Source: Vandiemenella viatica
Lineage: Eukaryota > Arthropoda > Insecta > Orthoptera > Morabidae
NCBI GenBank assembly: GCA_031002005.1
Contig: CM061919.1
Location: 36,545,088-36,609,087, forward strand
DNA length: 64,000 nucleotides
Direction of reading: 5' to 3'
Made by a program: the position numbers and the translations under genes. The notes under the pieces were generated by a model. The model saw only the letters and a program-made list of their open reading frames with translations, was not told where the DNA came from and ran no database searches. This document shows, piece by piece, positions 11,041 through 22,560 of the stretch. How positions within the stretch are numbered: the stretch's first letter is position 1; every line of letters starts with the position of its first letter.

Positions 11041-11345
11041 CAAATTTTTGAAATATGATAGGAAGCTTTTATGAAGATATGGAACTACAGAAAAAGGCTG
11101 CTTCAAGTTTTACTAGGCAGTTTAGAGAGAGGTAGCAAGCACTGTGACAGATTCAATAAAGAAAATCGTAACAGCAGCCAATGCGTGAACATCATCGGAT
11201 GCTGCCATCGTGAAGCCAACTCTGAGACTGAGAAACCCTTGAGGATTTTAACCCCCCGTGTGTGTGCAGCGCCACTTCGATGAAATCCCTGCGGTCCGTT
11301 TCCCTGCGGCCCGGCCTCCACGTGTGTGGCTACCTTAACAGTATT

Positions 11346-12370
11346 TAAAAAAGCTTTCATGACAGTTCTATTAGCCTTAGAAAAGCTTTCGACACTGTGC
11401 CTCACACTAGGTTGCTTAGGAAACTTCGTGGTTACGGCTTATCTAGACAAATATGCGACTGGGTTGCAGACATTCTGGAGGGCAGAACACAGTGTGTAGT
11501 TCTTGACGGTGAGCGTTCATCACTTACTGAAGTGAGGTCCGGGGTTCTTCAGGGAAGCTAGATAGGGCCTCTGTTGTTTCTCATATACATTCATGATTTG
11601 TGTGACATAATAAGGGGGATGAAAAGATTATTTGTCGATGATGCTATTATTTATCGTGAAATCACAACCTAGGATGACTGCGCTTTGTTGCAAGATGATA
11701 TTATGAAAATAATTGCAGTTGGAGTTAAACGCTAAAAAGTGTCAAGTCATGCATGTAAGTAAAAAGGTGACACCATTTAGCTTTGAATATACAATTAATG
11801 GCACTGTCCTTAGAATGGTAGATTCCGCTGAATACCTTTGGGTAACAATTTGTAATAATTTGTTGTGGAATGAGCATATCAAGACTGTAATTGGGAAAGC
11901 AAATCGTATGCTTTGATTTCTAGGTCGTAATTTAAAACAATGCACTCCGCAGGTTAAATCGATTGCATACAAGTCACTAGTGCGGCCTCACTTAGAATAT
12001 TGTTGCTCTGTATGGGGTCCCCATCAAAAGGTATTAATGGATGTATTAGAGATGGTCCAAAGAAGAGTCGCCCGATTCGTGACAGGTATATGTAGTTGGA
12101 GGGAAAGCGTAAGTGCAATGTTGAAGGAGTTAGGATGGGAAGACCTGGAGCACCGAAGGCGTTGCTCTTGACAGAAGCTAACTGAAAAATTCTCGACTGA
12201 CGTATTTCAGATGACAGTAAACAAATATTGCTACCAGCAACATTCATATCCCAGAATGACTGTGAAAATAAGATAAGAGAAATCAGGGCCAGAACCAATT
12301 CATTTCTGTACGCATTTTTTCCACGAGCGATTAGGGAATGGAATAGAAAGGATTTACCGGGTGACTAAAA
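11346..12370 (+). pseudogene. LINE reverse transcriptase fragment (CR1/Jockey-like)
   Basis: It begins at the second RT block (SLRKAFDTVPHTRLLRKL) and continues with CDWVADILEGRTQCV and GVLQGS-stop-IGPLLFLIYIHDL. The catalytic box is degraded to LFVDDAIIY. After a frameshift, 11713-11916 gives LNAKKCQVMHVS and DSAEYLWVTICNNLLWNEHI. Segment 11950-12171 gives YKSLVRPHLEYCCSVWGPH and VQRRVARFVTG, the classic C-terminal blocks. Near 12300-12360 the end FFPRAIREWNRKDLPGD appears. The left edge lies right against the Harbinger duplication, so its upstream half is missing. Several stops show it is dead. Confidence 0.88.
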
Positions 12371-12404
12371 ATAAAATTCTACAGGAGTAGCTTTCGATAA
12401 TGTA

Positions 12405-12560
12405 CTCCGGCCATCCTGATCTGGATTTTCCATGGTTTCCCCACATCGTTCCATGCGAATGCTGGAATTGTTCCTCACAATAGCCCATGGGCGCCTTCTG
12501 CCATATCCCGTATATCCCTTACAAACCATTACCGCCACACTTTTAGTGAGTTGCGGAGTA
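12405..12560 (+). repeat. 5'-truncated SINE of the family at 7477
   Basis: The segments ggattttccatggtttcccc and gcgaatgctggaattgttcc align with the body of the SINE at 7540-7640. The tRNA-like head is absent. It joins directly to the end of the preceding LINE fragment. Confidence 0.6.
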
Positions 12561-12619
12561 ATAGTAATAGTAATGATTGCAGAGAGGGTAATCTTGAGAT
12601 GGATGCAATGTGGGTGTAT

Positions 12620-13085
12620 GTATGATCACGATTTGGGTCTATAAAACCCATTCTAAATACCATATATCTAAAAAAAGTTATGCTGAACAGTTTCTATTCT
12701 TTTAGTTTAAGATAACATGTATGGTGACCAAATTACTGATGAATATGCTAATGTTGACCTTACATTGGATAGATACATTATTCTAAGTGCTTTAGTGGAG
12801 TGGACATGTCCTTATAACAAAACCTAGTTTTGTAAAGATTTGGTTACAGTAGTATCAACATGTTCATCGAAACTCATTTTACTGTTGAATTTTACTCCTA
12901 ATTCGTTAAATGAGTACACCTGCCTCAACTCGCTACCTCTTATTGTGTATTTTGATAACATTTTCTTAATTGCTCATGTAAATGAAATAAATTTTAATTT
13001 TAATGGATTTATATCTTTACACCAATTATTGAGAGCAGTGCAACAATTCTGAAGATCGTATAATGCCAAAACGTTGCTTGGGGTT
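12620..13085 (-). pseudogene. LINE RT C-terminal fragment, minus strand
   Basis: Read on the minus strand it gives LNNWCKDINPLKLK, YTIRGSELRQVYSFNELGVK, FNSKMSFDEHVDTTVTKS and MYLSNVRSTLAYSSVIWSP, then RIETVQHNFF. These are the post-catalytic blocks of a CR1/Jockey-type RT in the usual order. Two or more stops interrupt it. It is a separate insertion from the plus-strand fragment ending at about 12370, since the orientation is opposite. Confidence 0.75.
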
Positions 13086-13089
13086 TATG

Positions 13090-14170
13090 CAACATTCACA
13101 TTAGCTTGTTCGTGATGGTTGGTACCTTTATAGTATGCTTGCGTAGGTTCTATATACGGTCCCCAATCTCCCATTATTACCCTAAAAGATAAGGTTTATG
13201 GAGTAAAACAGTTCTTGCATATTCTTGAATTTTACATAGTACAAGTTGATGTACCAGAAAGATAAGGCATCAGAACTATTGTCTCCTTGGATTAGATTGC
13301 AGGTTGACGTCACTCACACACACTGATTGGCAATCTTTCAGAAAATTTCACCCAGAATTCGAAAGATCATCCTATGGCATCCCGGAATAGCATCAGAGTC
13401 CACTGTCTTGATCTTTAATGTAAGGTTTATAACAACTTGAAATTATCTAAGCTCCCCCGTTTCACTACTACATAATCTTCAAAATCAACAGCCTCATAGT
13501 TCGCTGCCCATCACGGAACCCCTCTCGCCTCGACCACCCGCTTGAAAAACTGTTTAAAAACTATCTCCGACTGCTGGTCGGCTTTTTATAGGCTAGGCTT
13601 ATCTATTGCTAAATTGCCGTGGAACACCAGTGTATTCCCGCGGGGAAACACTATTCTTTAGGGCATTAGGGGGAAAAAACCTTCCTGTTGAACCCTAATT
13701 TTACTCGGATTTTCCCGAAATTTTACTATGTTATAGTATCATTTATTCCGAACCTTTTTGGTCATGACAACATTTCTCATAATTATTCTTGTTTAAGAGC
13801 TATTAATTTCTAAAAGTCACACATGGTGATGCTATCACATGTCAACAGTAAAACTTCATTTTTCTTACTTTAAATTTCAAGTTACCTCTGGACTGTTATA
13901 TGTTTGTTATTAACTGAATTTTTCTCTTTCGTTTAAGCCTACTTTTATCCTTCTAGCTCTTTTTTCTGAAAAGATTGACTTATTTTGATTTGAAAAATCT
14001 CCTTATATAAATTTTAAAAGCACACAAAACCACCTTAAAGTGATTGTCATTCTCTGCTTTCTTAGTGGAAATAAATGTAACAAAATTCATCATGACTGAA
14101 AACCAACCTTATTTAAATTTTGTCTTTTACAAAAATAGTTTAGAATCAATTTAAAAAGTAATTTCTTGTT
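13090..14170. other. AT-rich sequence with no recognised gene
   Basis: I see no coding pattern, no inverted ends and no tRNA-like box here. A slightly GC-richer patch occurs at about 13490-13640. Old, unrecognised repeats are likely. Confidence 0.5.
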
Positions 14171-14172
14171 AA

Positions 14173-14385
14173 GAAAATTATCATAAAAGTTCTTTACTAT
14201 ACAATTAATTATGACATTTTCCCCCTTCTAAACGGTTTTAGCAAGATAATGGACATATAACAAGGTTATGTTCTGACATGTAAAGTATTTTACTATTGAA
14301 AATGATTATAAAAGTTATTCGCTATATACATAATATGTAATAGGCCTCCTGTTGAATGGTTTAGGTAAGATAACATATATATAAT
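14173..14385. repeat. Diverged two-copy tandem repeat, about 125-bp period
   Basis: The segment from about 14173 (aaaattatcataaaagttct, then ctaaacggttttagcaagat) recurs from about 14298 (aaaatgattataaaagttat, then gaatggtttaggtaagataa). The copies are visibly diverged. No function is suggested. Confidence 0.45.
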
Positions 14386-14577
14386 AATCGCATATGTCTT
14401 TAATTGATTCTATACTTTTAAATAATTTGAGGTCATCAACAAAAAATAAAAACCTGAAATTTTACAAAATTTTTCATACGTCATTTATAAATATGAGTAC
14501 CTTGTTGACCGATCTTCACTCGGCATCTTACGATTTCTATTCAATATGCAACATTTTGAGTAAAGTTTGATTAAAGT

Positions 14578-14579
<2 letters not shown>

Positions 14580-14636
<57 letters not shown>
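14580..14636. repeat. Poly(T) run of 57 nt, a poly(A) tail of the minus-strand element
   Basis: An uninterrupted homopolymer directly abuts the 3' end of the minus-strand PLE. On that strand it is a pure poly(A). The lack of substitutions suggests youth or replication slippage; homopolymer length in an assembly is error-prone. Confidence 0.9.
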
Positions 14637-14637
<1 letters not shown>

Positions 14638-15955
14638 AAGGCTTCAAAGTCATTTTCAAGTGCACAGTTCCCTGCAAAGAGAAGTTTAACTAACATCAGT
14701 AGACTTACATAAGAATGAAGATTTTCTCCTTCTGAGACTAGCCGAGTAATCAAGGTATTTCCACACGTTCTTTCAGTGATGTGAAACTCCATCGCCATCT
14801 TCTGGTGAAGTGCCGGGTCTGACAGAAGGCTGCGTTCTTATAGCCTCCGAATGCATGCATGGTTGACTCGCGCACAGCTGGTTGGCTGACTTGCTTAGCG
14901 CCTAGGCGGTGTGGTGGGGGTAGCGCTGGTAGGAGGCATATGTGGGTTCAGTTGGTCTGCATCCACCGTGCTGTGCACTTAGGCATGCTGAAGACATACT
15001 ACATTAATGACTGGTGTCCAAGCTTCGCTTAGTTGATATCCACAGTCCCGGTTGACGAGGATGGGCACGGTGTGAATTTCAACTGCTTCTATAAGAATAC
15101 AGTCCCAGAAGTTTCTGGTACACACCAATATCCTGATGTTTTCAAAATTGAAGCCATGGCCCTGTTCCATGCTGTGTTCTGCACCTGCAAATTTGTTGCT
15201 CTGCCCCAGACGCATGTGTCAAACATGTTCCAGACATCGCTGGTTAATGCACCGTACTTTCTGGCGTATGTATCTCTTTCCACATTCACATGAAATGCTA
15301 TAAACCGCTTTTGTTCGGAGTGTCAGGACGTCCTTGGGGAAGCGCAAGATGTTCTTCAGCTTTGGTGACGGTAGGAAGATAGTGTTAATCCTGTTTTTGG
15401 CCAGAACTCTACCAATCCTCAACATTGCAGCATCAGAGTATGAAGAAGGCTAGGCGATCCTGTGGCTTGTTCTCGTTGTTACTAAGCCTACGTCTCAGTT
15501 CTCGGAATGCCAATCCTATCTGTTGCTCCGAGTACCCATTGTGTCTGAATGTCTGCCATAGGTTATTAACTTCGCCCGGGACCCTGGTAACCGACACACC
15601 ACATCGAAGCTCACCAGTAAGTCATTCTGACCAAGATGGCGTTCCTTGATGATGTCAATAAACCTTACAGAGTTTGTCACGTGGTTATGACATATTCCCA
15701 CAAGTAGGGTTAGCAGCCCAGTATCAGGCCAGATGGTATGTAGATGATCCGGTGGCACTCACTATTGGCTGCAATGGGTTTGCCTTCTTTATGTTCCTTA
15801 GGAAGTCCGTAGAGCCTGGGTGGAACAACCGTACGGAGCTGTAGCAGTTTCACCGTATTCTCAGGCAGTTTACAATGATACATCACAGGATCGTTTTCGA
15901 TCCTAAGCAAACCTGGTCGCATTGCGACATACATACAAGACGCCCTTAAGTATGT
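14637..15955 (-). mobile_element. Penelope-like retroelement (RT end plus GIY-YIG endonuclease)
   Basis: Read on the minus strand in order: 15934-15710 gives the PLE RT block RLYGLPKEHKEGKPIAAN. 15758-15516 continues the RT after a frameshift (SFDVVCRLPG, then HNHVTNS-like text). 15425-15219 gives the linker and GIY-YIG start (KNILRFPKDVLTLR, AVYSISCECGKRYIRQ, where YIG has become YIR). 15215-14979 gives the endonuclease end (AGAEHSMEQGHGF, NRDCGYQLSEAW). Most of the RT catalytic core is absent and several frameshifts are present. Downstream, at about 14850-14790, a TATA-like segment (ggctataagaac) precedes a ccagaagatggcgatgg motif similar to other PLE ends here. A poly(A) follows. Confidence 0.82.
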
Positions 15956-17957
15956 ATCATAAGATTAAATTAGCGCAAATAAATCCAAGTCGAAGTAACT
16001 TGGTGTTGTAAGAGGTGAGGAGGCTAGCAGCTGAGGAACAGTGGGACATAATTTGTATTCAAGAACCGTATACTAAAAACAGGCAAATTCTGCATATGCT
16101 GGTTACTTCTCAAATAATATTAGAAGGAAACAATCCTATAGCAGGAATAATAATCCTAAACAAATAAATTACTGTTACTAAAATCGCGCAATACTGCGAT
16201 GAGCATACAGTATGTGCAGAAGTTAGTACAGATTTGTGCAGCATGGTTTTAATAAACATATACTTTCAGCATAAAGACCCGACTGAAATTTATATTGACA
16301 AGATAAGGAAGATATGTACAGGTCTTGGAAAACGCAGATTCCACATCACAGCAGTTGCAAATGCCAAGTCTGAACTTTTGCATAGTGCGTGTGTGGAAGA
16401 AGCTGGAGTTGTGTTTCGAATAACTGACAAGTGATTTAAATTTGGAAATTAGGAATAAGACCAATAATCTGCCCACATATAGAAACGAGGCAGGCGCAGA
16501 GTCTAACATTGATGTTACACTCACTTTGCCACATGTAGGGAACATTCTGTGAAATTGGAAGGTTGAAGATAAAACGAGCAGTGATCATAATGTTATAATG
16601 TTTTGAATTGGCAAAAGACAAACTTTAGGCCAAAGAAGGTGTACAAAGTGGCAGGTGGCACTATAACATAAAAAAATGGCTACAGGTGCAAATTAAGAAG
16701 TGTGTTTAGTCTGCCGTTAGGTCTTCTGCAAACTGATGATGTCGATGCCATAGCAAGAGGTATTAGAAGTTCTATTCAAGCAGTAATGAAGGTGGTGATT
16801 CCAATAAAAAGACCTACAAAGTTGGGAGACAAACCGTGGAACGACCGGCTACAAAAAGCACGGACAGAAATGCGCAAGGCAAGAAGAGTATACTAACGTT
16901 GTTTGATAGCGGTACAGGGAAAGGAAAAGTGCTTTCTGGGAACTACTGCTACAAACAAATTAGCATAGTTGGAAGGCCTATGTTAAGACAAACTTAAGGT
17001 GAGACCCTTTGGGTGTCCCCTATAAGATAGCAGCTGGTAAGATACGGCCTCCAACCATGTTTTCAACAGTGCAGAGCGCTGATGGGACATGAACCACTGA
17101 CTGGGGAATGACAGCGGAAGTATTGCTACACGAACTCTTGCCAGATGATGAAAATGATGTGAAAATGAATGAACAAAAGGAGTTACACACCAAAGCAGAG
17201 GGTATCTGTACAACAGAGGAGGTAGCGGATGAAATAACCATAGAAGAAGTGATAAAAGTGATAAATACAATGTCCAAGAACAAGGCCCCCGGGTCAAATG
17301 GAATAGCGGCAGAAGTGGTCGAGGCTCTAGTTGCTCAGTTAGCCCCACTGTTGTGTAATTTATTTAATAAATGTTTAAAGCAGGGAGAATCCCTAATGTA
17401 TGGAAACAAAGTGAGTGATAATCTTAAAGAAAGGGGGTGCCAAGGATCCAACCCAATCTGCCTGTTAAATGTACTTGGTAAACTTCAAGAGAAAATTCTT
17501 GTCTGGTGCCTACAAGCGCATAGGAATAAAATAGGAATGATATAAACCAGTACTGATTCAGAGCAGGCAAATTGACAGAGGACAGTATAAACAGGGCATT
17601 GCAATTGCTTGATACATGTACAGTGATTATGTATTGGCAATATTTGTCGATATAGCAGGGACTTTGATAATCTCTGGTAGGCAGGTTTGTTTGCTCAGAT
17701 CAGAGGCCCAAACAATATATACAACTCATTTAAGGATTACTGTAGAAACAGATATGCCAGACTAAGATGTCAACAAATGACCATTGAGAAAAAAATGTTT
17801 AAAGGTATCCTCAAGGATCGGTATGTTGCCCAATATTTTGTGATATTTGTTTGAAACTGTAATGTGTAGACTGGAAGGACTAGAAGGGTTATTGGGCTTG
17901 GTGGCATTGCTGATGACCTGCTTCTGCTGAAACAGGGAGGATCAAGAAGAGAAATTG
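15956..17957 (+). mobile_element. R1-clade LINE ORF2 remnant, running into the assembly gap
   Basis: The endonuclease begins near 15960 with KLAQINPSRSNLVL and WDIICIQEPYT, as in R1/TRAS/Waldo-type elements. Decayed endonuclease text continues to about 16620 (INIYFQHKD). The linker is seen at 16702-16900 (DKPWNDRLQKARTEMRKARRVY). RT begins at 17108-17545 with TIEEVIKVINTMSKNKAPGSNGIAAEVV. Further decayed RT blocks follow: GILKDRYVAQYF, in the place of the PQGS box, near 17800, and GIADDLLLLKQGG, the catalytic Asp pair, near 17905-17945. Many stops. The 3' part is lost in the run of N. Confidence 0.8.
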
Positions 17958-18957
17958 NNNNNNNNNNNNNNNNNNNNNNNNNNNNNNNNNNNNNNNNNNN
18001 NNNNNNNNNNNNNNNNNNNNNNNNNNNNNNNNNNNNNNNNNNNNNNNNNNNNNNNNNNNNNNNNNNNNNNNNNNNNNNNNNNNNNNNNNNNNNNNNNNNN
18101 NNNNNNNNNNNNNNNNNNNNNNNNNNNNNNNNNNNNNNNNNNNNNNNNNNNNNNNNNNNNNNNNNNNNNNNNNNNNNNNNNNNNNNNNNNNNNNNNNNNN
18201 NNNNNNNNNNNNNNNNNNNNNNNNNNNNNNNNNNNNNNNNNNNNNNNNNNNNNNNNNNNNNNNNNNNNNNNNNNNNNNNNNNNNNNNNNNNNNNNNNNNN
18301 NNNNNNNNNNNNNNNNNNNNNNNNNNNNNNNNNNNNNNNNNNNNNNNNNNNNNNNNNNNNNNNNNNNNNNNNNNNNNNNNNNNNNNNNNNNNNNNNNNNN
18401 NNNNNNNNNNNNNNNNNNNNNNNNNNNNNNNNNNNNNNNNNNNNNNNNNNNNNNNNNNNNNNNNNNNNNNNNNNNNNNNNNNNNNNNNNNNNNNNNNNNN
18501 NNNNNNNNNNNNNNNNNNNNNNNNNNNNNNNNNNNNNNNNNNNNNNNNNNNNNNNNNNNNNNNNNNNNNNNNNNNNNNNNNNNNNNNNNNNNNNNNNNNN
18601 NNNNNNNNNNNNNNNNNNNNNNNNNNNNNNNNNNNNNNNNNNNNNNNNNNNNNNNNNNNNNNNNNNNNNNNNNNNNNNNNNNNNNNNNNNNNNNNNNNNN
18701 NNNNNNNNNNNNNNNNNNNNNNNNNNNNNNNNNNNNNNNNNNNNNNNNNNNNNNNNNNNNNNNNNNNNNNNNNNNNNNNNNNNNNNNNNNNNNNNNNNNN
18801 NNNNNNNNNNNNNNNNNNNNNNNNNNNNNNNNNNNNNNNNNNNNNNNNNNNNNNNNNNNNNNNNNNNNNNNNNNNNNNNNNNNNNNNNNNNNNNNNNNNN
18901 NNNNNNNNNNNNNNNNNNNNNNNNNNNNNNNNNNNNNNNNNNNNNNNNNNNNNNNNN
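17958..18957. other. Assembly gap, exactly 1000 N
   Basis: The run of unknown bases is exactly 1000 long, so it is probably a scaffold placeholder of arbitrary size. Nothing can be said about its content, and the real distance between the R1-type element and the sequence at 18958 is unknown. Confidence 0.99.
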
Positions 18958-19250
18958 ATTTATAGCTTGAATTAACTTAGTAACCAACTTCAAAAATGAT
19001 ATGCAATGCTATACAATTTAACTCGCGGTTCTGAGAACAAATTATTAATTTTTCACGCAGTAAATAAATTTTTAGGTTACCTGGCACATCCAATCTTAAA
19101 AACATCTTGGTCAACAAATTCTCTTCTTCATTCTATTCAAATCTACCATATGGATCTTTTCCACACAATAGACCTCACATCAAAACCTGCAGCATGTATC
19201 AACCCACTACATTTTCCATCTTTACCACTGGAAAATCTTCCCCATCATTG
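18958..19250. other. Unrecognised sequence right of the gap
   Basis: A reading frame of about 98 codons crosses 19006-19302 on the plus strand, but it is Leu/His/Pro-rich with no motif I recognise. Its end overlaps, in another frame, the PLE nuclease fragment. It may be the upstream part of that element. Confidence 0.35.
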
Positions 19251-19254
19251 GGCA

Positions 19255-19585
19255 TGCCAAGTGTTCAGCAATGCACATTATATACCAACTAATCTGCCAT
19301 GACTGTACTAATTCATATATAGGCCGCACTAAAAAAAAAATAACTCTCGGACAGAATTAATGGTCACAGACAAACTAATTGCACTGCAACTTACACTTTA
19401 CAGTGCCAGAACATACCAATTACCACAAGTCTAACAATCTGTATGACTGCTTTACTGTCAGAGCAAACAGAGTTGCCTGAAATCACTACTGCATCAGAAC
19501 TTCAGAGATGGGAACTTGCATACCAAAATATCTTGGACACCAGACACCCCTCTGGCCTCTACCACCAATAAATTCCTCCATTTAA
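19255..19585 (+). pseudogene. GIY-YIG endonuclease fragment of a Penelope-like element
   Basis: Plus-strand text IIYQLICHDCTNSYIGRT (about 19275-19330) shows the Y-I-C-x-x-C...YIG-x-T pattern of the PLE nuclease. After a frameshift in an A-run at about 19331-19340 it continues ERINGHRQTN, then ASELQRWELAYQNILDTRHPSG to a stop near 19570. The Arg of the helix after YIG and the GHR motif are kept. No RT is visible upstream: only about 300 bp separate it from the gap. Palindromic repeats follow at 19.7-20.4 kb, as expected if they are the PLE's terminal repeats. Confidence 0.65.
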
Positions 19586-19696
19586 CCTATCACTTGTTAT
19601 TATTTGTATAATTATAATTTTTTTCCAAATTATTTTATTTTATTTGCTTTAATACAATGTAATACAGGTAACAATGAAAGGAAAGAAATGTCGCGA

Positions 19697-19990
19697 GGCA
19701 ATATTTATATGGAAAGACAGATGAAATACACCCAACATTCACCAAAGTTGAAGGGAGGAGGGCAGCAGCAACACAAAAACAAATAAAATACATTATTTCT
19801 GGCAATCTATGAGTGGCTGCATCGTATGCAAGACTTGCGCAAGCCCAGCCACTTACATCTATTGACTTGAAGAAGGGTTTTGCTTGAAATATTGTATTTT
19901 ATTTGTTTTTGTGTTGCAGCTGCCCTCCTCTCTTCAACTTTGGCGAGTGTTGGGTGCATTTCATCTGTCTTTCCATATTAATACAATGTA
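19697..19990. repeat. Inverted repeat (about 95-bp arms), probable PLE-derived terminus
   Basis: The left arm, about 19697-19790, contains ggaaagacagatgaaataca and caacacaaaaacaaataaaa. The right arm, about 19885-19985, is its reverse complement with only a few differences. The loop holds a smaller inverted pair, agtggctg / cagccact. The right arm is preceded by cttgaagaagggttttgctt followed by gaaatattg, reminiscent of PLE ends in this window. Confidence 0.7.
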
Positions 19991-20109
19991 AATTTTATAT
20001 ATTCAGATGCATTTACTTGGACATTTTACTACTGCCTGCAATATGTACACCCATATCTAGTGACCATGAAATAATAGGTGCTAAGTAGCGAAAAGGATTT
20101 ACAAATTAG

Positions 20110-20405
20110 GATAGGGAAATGAACCACCACTCACCTCAGATATAACATCTTAGTCTTTTTCGGCACTATATCAATAATTAATCTCACCATCATCATCCAA
20201 ATTCAGTTCTCTGATGCCTAGCCAGTCATGGGATAACCTTCGGCATAAAGCACATCTCCCTTACCCAACTGCATAAATAAGGTTTTAAATCGAAATATTT
20301 TATGTTTGTGTTCAAATAGTTTCATTGAGTTCATCTTTTGTGTTGTACACTCATTGCAGCTTTAAACTTTGGCGAGTGATGGGTGAATTTCCCTATCATT
20401 TGTTA
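20110..20405. repeat. Second, degraded inverted repeat related to 19697-19990
   Basis: The left segment gatagggaaatgaaccacc (about 20112) is the approximate reverse complement of the right segment gatgggtgaatttccctatc (about 20380-20400). The right side also resembles the right arm of the previous palindrome (aactttggcgagtg, cgaaatatttt), so it is a further diverged copy of the same repeat. Confidence 0.55.
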
Positions 20406-21429
20406 TTTAGAAGTGATATTAATGTAAATATTAAATTCATAACACTTAATTTATGACACAGAACTTTTTGAATCAATTAAAGATGTCTTATCAAATAACT
20501 TAACCCTACTTTGGGGTGTTACAATTCGCCACTCCAAAGGGAGGCAGGGTAAATTCAAAATTTTGACAATTCAGCTTAACTTCCAAACACAAATCTCTAA
20601 AAATGAAATTATTATATTTCAGTTCAGAATTCAGATTGAGTGATTCATGTATTTAATAATTGTTCTAAATAATTTTTTCTCTACTCATGACTTCATAAAT
20701 ATTAGGAAATGAGAAGGGACAAACATGCTAAGGTTTCTATCTATATACAGTCATTAAAACATGGCTTCACCATCAATTTCGCCATGGGTCAGAATAATAA
20801 ATTTTGGGTTAATCACAGACCTTTTTAGGAGTTTGATAATGAAACAACAAATCCCATAGGTCATGTGTTGAAATGCAGGAAGAAGGAATAAATCAAAAGC
20901 TAGCAATGGTGAACGCTCAACTAGAATTGCAAGTAGTAAACATGCACATCAATCTTGGTTTAAAAATAGAAGACTTACTTACACAAATAGAGAGTGTTAA
21001 GAGCTGACTGCCATTAAATCAGAGACAAGACCATAATAATGCAAAATTGTCGAAGAAGTACAATATGCTTGTTCTGAAGTGATATTGGCAGTGCTGAAAC
21101 AGTTTAAAACTGCTACGTACACAATGGACACAGCAGACAAAAATATGAGGAACACTCACGAGCTGATGAAGGAACTGAAAGAAACACCAATTATGCAGAA
21201 TTTGGGGGAATGTTCCTGTAAGCATACTGACAACAAACTGCACAGACAGAACATAAATTCAGAATTCTAGGGCAGCTATCAACCAAGGGCTCCAAGTCCG
21301 TAATAGTGAACACTTCAGAATTGATAAAATCTGGTAGCAGTAGAATTTTGTAGTGCCTTAACATTTCAGAGGTGTATGGGTTTGGGAGAGACTATACTAG
21401 CCTTTTCCAACCAAATATCAACCTCTCCT
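20406..21429. other. Unrecognised sequence, possible coiled-coil remnant
   Basis: Near 20875-21270 the plus strand encodes, across frames, Gln/Leu/Lys-rich text (QKLAMVNAQLELQVVNMHI and NTHELMKELKETPIMQNL) that could be a coiled coil. It might be a decayed LINE ORF1 or gag, but I cannot identify it. The rest is AT-rich and featureless. Confidence 0.35.
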
Positions 21430-21702
21430 TCACGTTGTGCACCCTGTTTGCATGGGCGAGGCTCTGGCGACTGAAAGGTTCCCCGTATAAGGAGTCACCC
21501 ACTGCTTGCCAACGGCCTTTGAAACGAGGGCGGAAGAGCGGTTCAGGGCACCCTCTTGCCCTTGGGGTTAGAAACGACCCCTAAAGGCGGACGAATCAGA
21601 AATGATCAACGGCATGGGGATGCAGAAGGCAATGGGAAACCACTGCATTAAAGACCCAAATGGTATCCTGAGGACATGTAATCCTCTCAAATTACATATA
21701 TC

Positions 21703-22560
21703 ATGATGGCTTCTTCCTGGGTAAAATATTCTGGAGGTAAAATAGTCCCCCAATTGGATCTCTGGGTGGGGACTGCTCAGGGTGGAGTCATCAGAATGGA
21801 TAGAAACATTCTACAAGTCGGAGCGTGGAATGTTAGAAGTCTGAATAGGGCAGGTAGGTTAGAAAACTTAAAAAGGGAGATAGAACAACTTAAGTTAGAT
21901 GTTGTTGGCATTAGTGAGATTAAATGGAAGGATGCACAGGATTTCTGGTCTGGGGCACACAATAATTAGCATACAAGTTGTCAATGGAGTCACTGGTGTA
22001 GGATTTGTAATCAACAAGAAAGTAGGGAAACGGGTGAGTTATTATGAACAGTTTAGTGACAGGATAATTTTGACTAGGTTAGAAACTAAGCCCATCCCAA
22101 CCACATTAGTACAAGTGTTTATGCCAATGTCACAGAAGATGACGAAGAAATAGAAAAAATATACATTGAAATTGAAGAAGTAATCCAATATATGAAGGAG
22201 GAGGAAAATCTAATTATAATGGTTGATTGGAATGAAATAGTGGAAAAAGGAAAAAAGGGTAATACTGTAGGAAGTTTTGGTCTAGGAGAAAGAAATGAGT
22301 GAGGAAGCAGGTTGTTAGAATTTTGTGAAAGATATAAGCTAGAAGCGGCAAACACACTGTTTAAGAACCATGCAAGAAAAATATACACATAGAAACATCC
22401 TGGGGATACTGGCAGATATCAGCTAGATTATAATATGGTCAAACAGAGATTCAGGAATCAAGTTCTAGACTGTAAAGCGTACCCAGGAGCAGACATAGAC
22501 TCTGACCATAGTTTGATAATAATGAAGTGCAGCCTGAAATTTTTAGTGAATAAGGGAACT
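21703..22560 (+). pseudogene. RTE-like endonuclease domain
   Basis: The frame at 21703-21969 gives VGAWNVRSLNRAGRLENL and VVGISEIKWKDAQDFWSG (motifs with the catalytic Asn and Glu). After a frameshift at about 21960, 21975-22153 gives VNGVTGVGFVINKKVG and DRIILTRLETKPIPTTLVQV. After further shifts: MVDWNEIVEKG (normally GDFN/GDWN, here VDWN), then ANTLFKNHARKIYT and GADIDSDHSLIIMKC with the Asp-His pair. All motifs are present but at least three frameshifts or stops separate them. The minus-strand copy at 36.1-36.8 kb is the same domain. Confidence 0.85.

Larger units (their letters stand above)
9973..11335 (+). mobile_element. PIF/Harbinger DNA transposon, decayed
   Basis: Terminal inverted repeats read aggccgccacacacgtg on the left and, reverse complemented from the right, aggtagccacacacgtg: two mismatches in 17. 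Both ends are flanked by TAA (9970-9972 and 11336-11338), the 3-bp duplication expected of Harbinger. A MADF/Myb-like accessory protein remnant lies inside (10487-10903); no DDE transposase is recognisable. The GC-rich left end holds a second inverted copy of the terminal motif at 10036-10051. A pogo/Tigger-like terminus is found at about 10985. Confidence 0.72.

Noticed and set aside
10985..11335. Complete Tigger/pogo element inside the Harbinger element
   Set aside because: Only one terminus is visible and no pogo transposase text or inverted partner follows.
14577..14798. Frame ending in a long Lys run on the minus strand
   Set aside because: The Lys run is the poly(A) tail of the minus-strand PLE read as codons; not a protein.
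17770..18993. Apparent 300-400-codon open frames on both strands
   Set aside because: They consist almost entirely of undetermined residues translated from the 1000-N gap.
20875..21270. A retrotransposon gag or LINE ORF1
   Set aside because: Coiled-coil-like composition only; no zinc knuckle or conserved block, so I left it unassigned.
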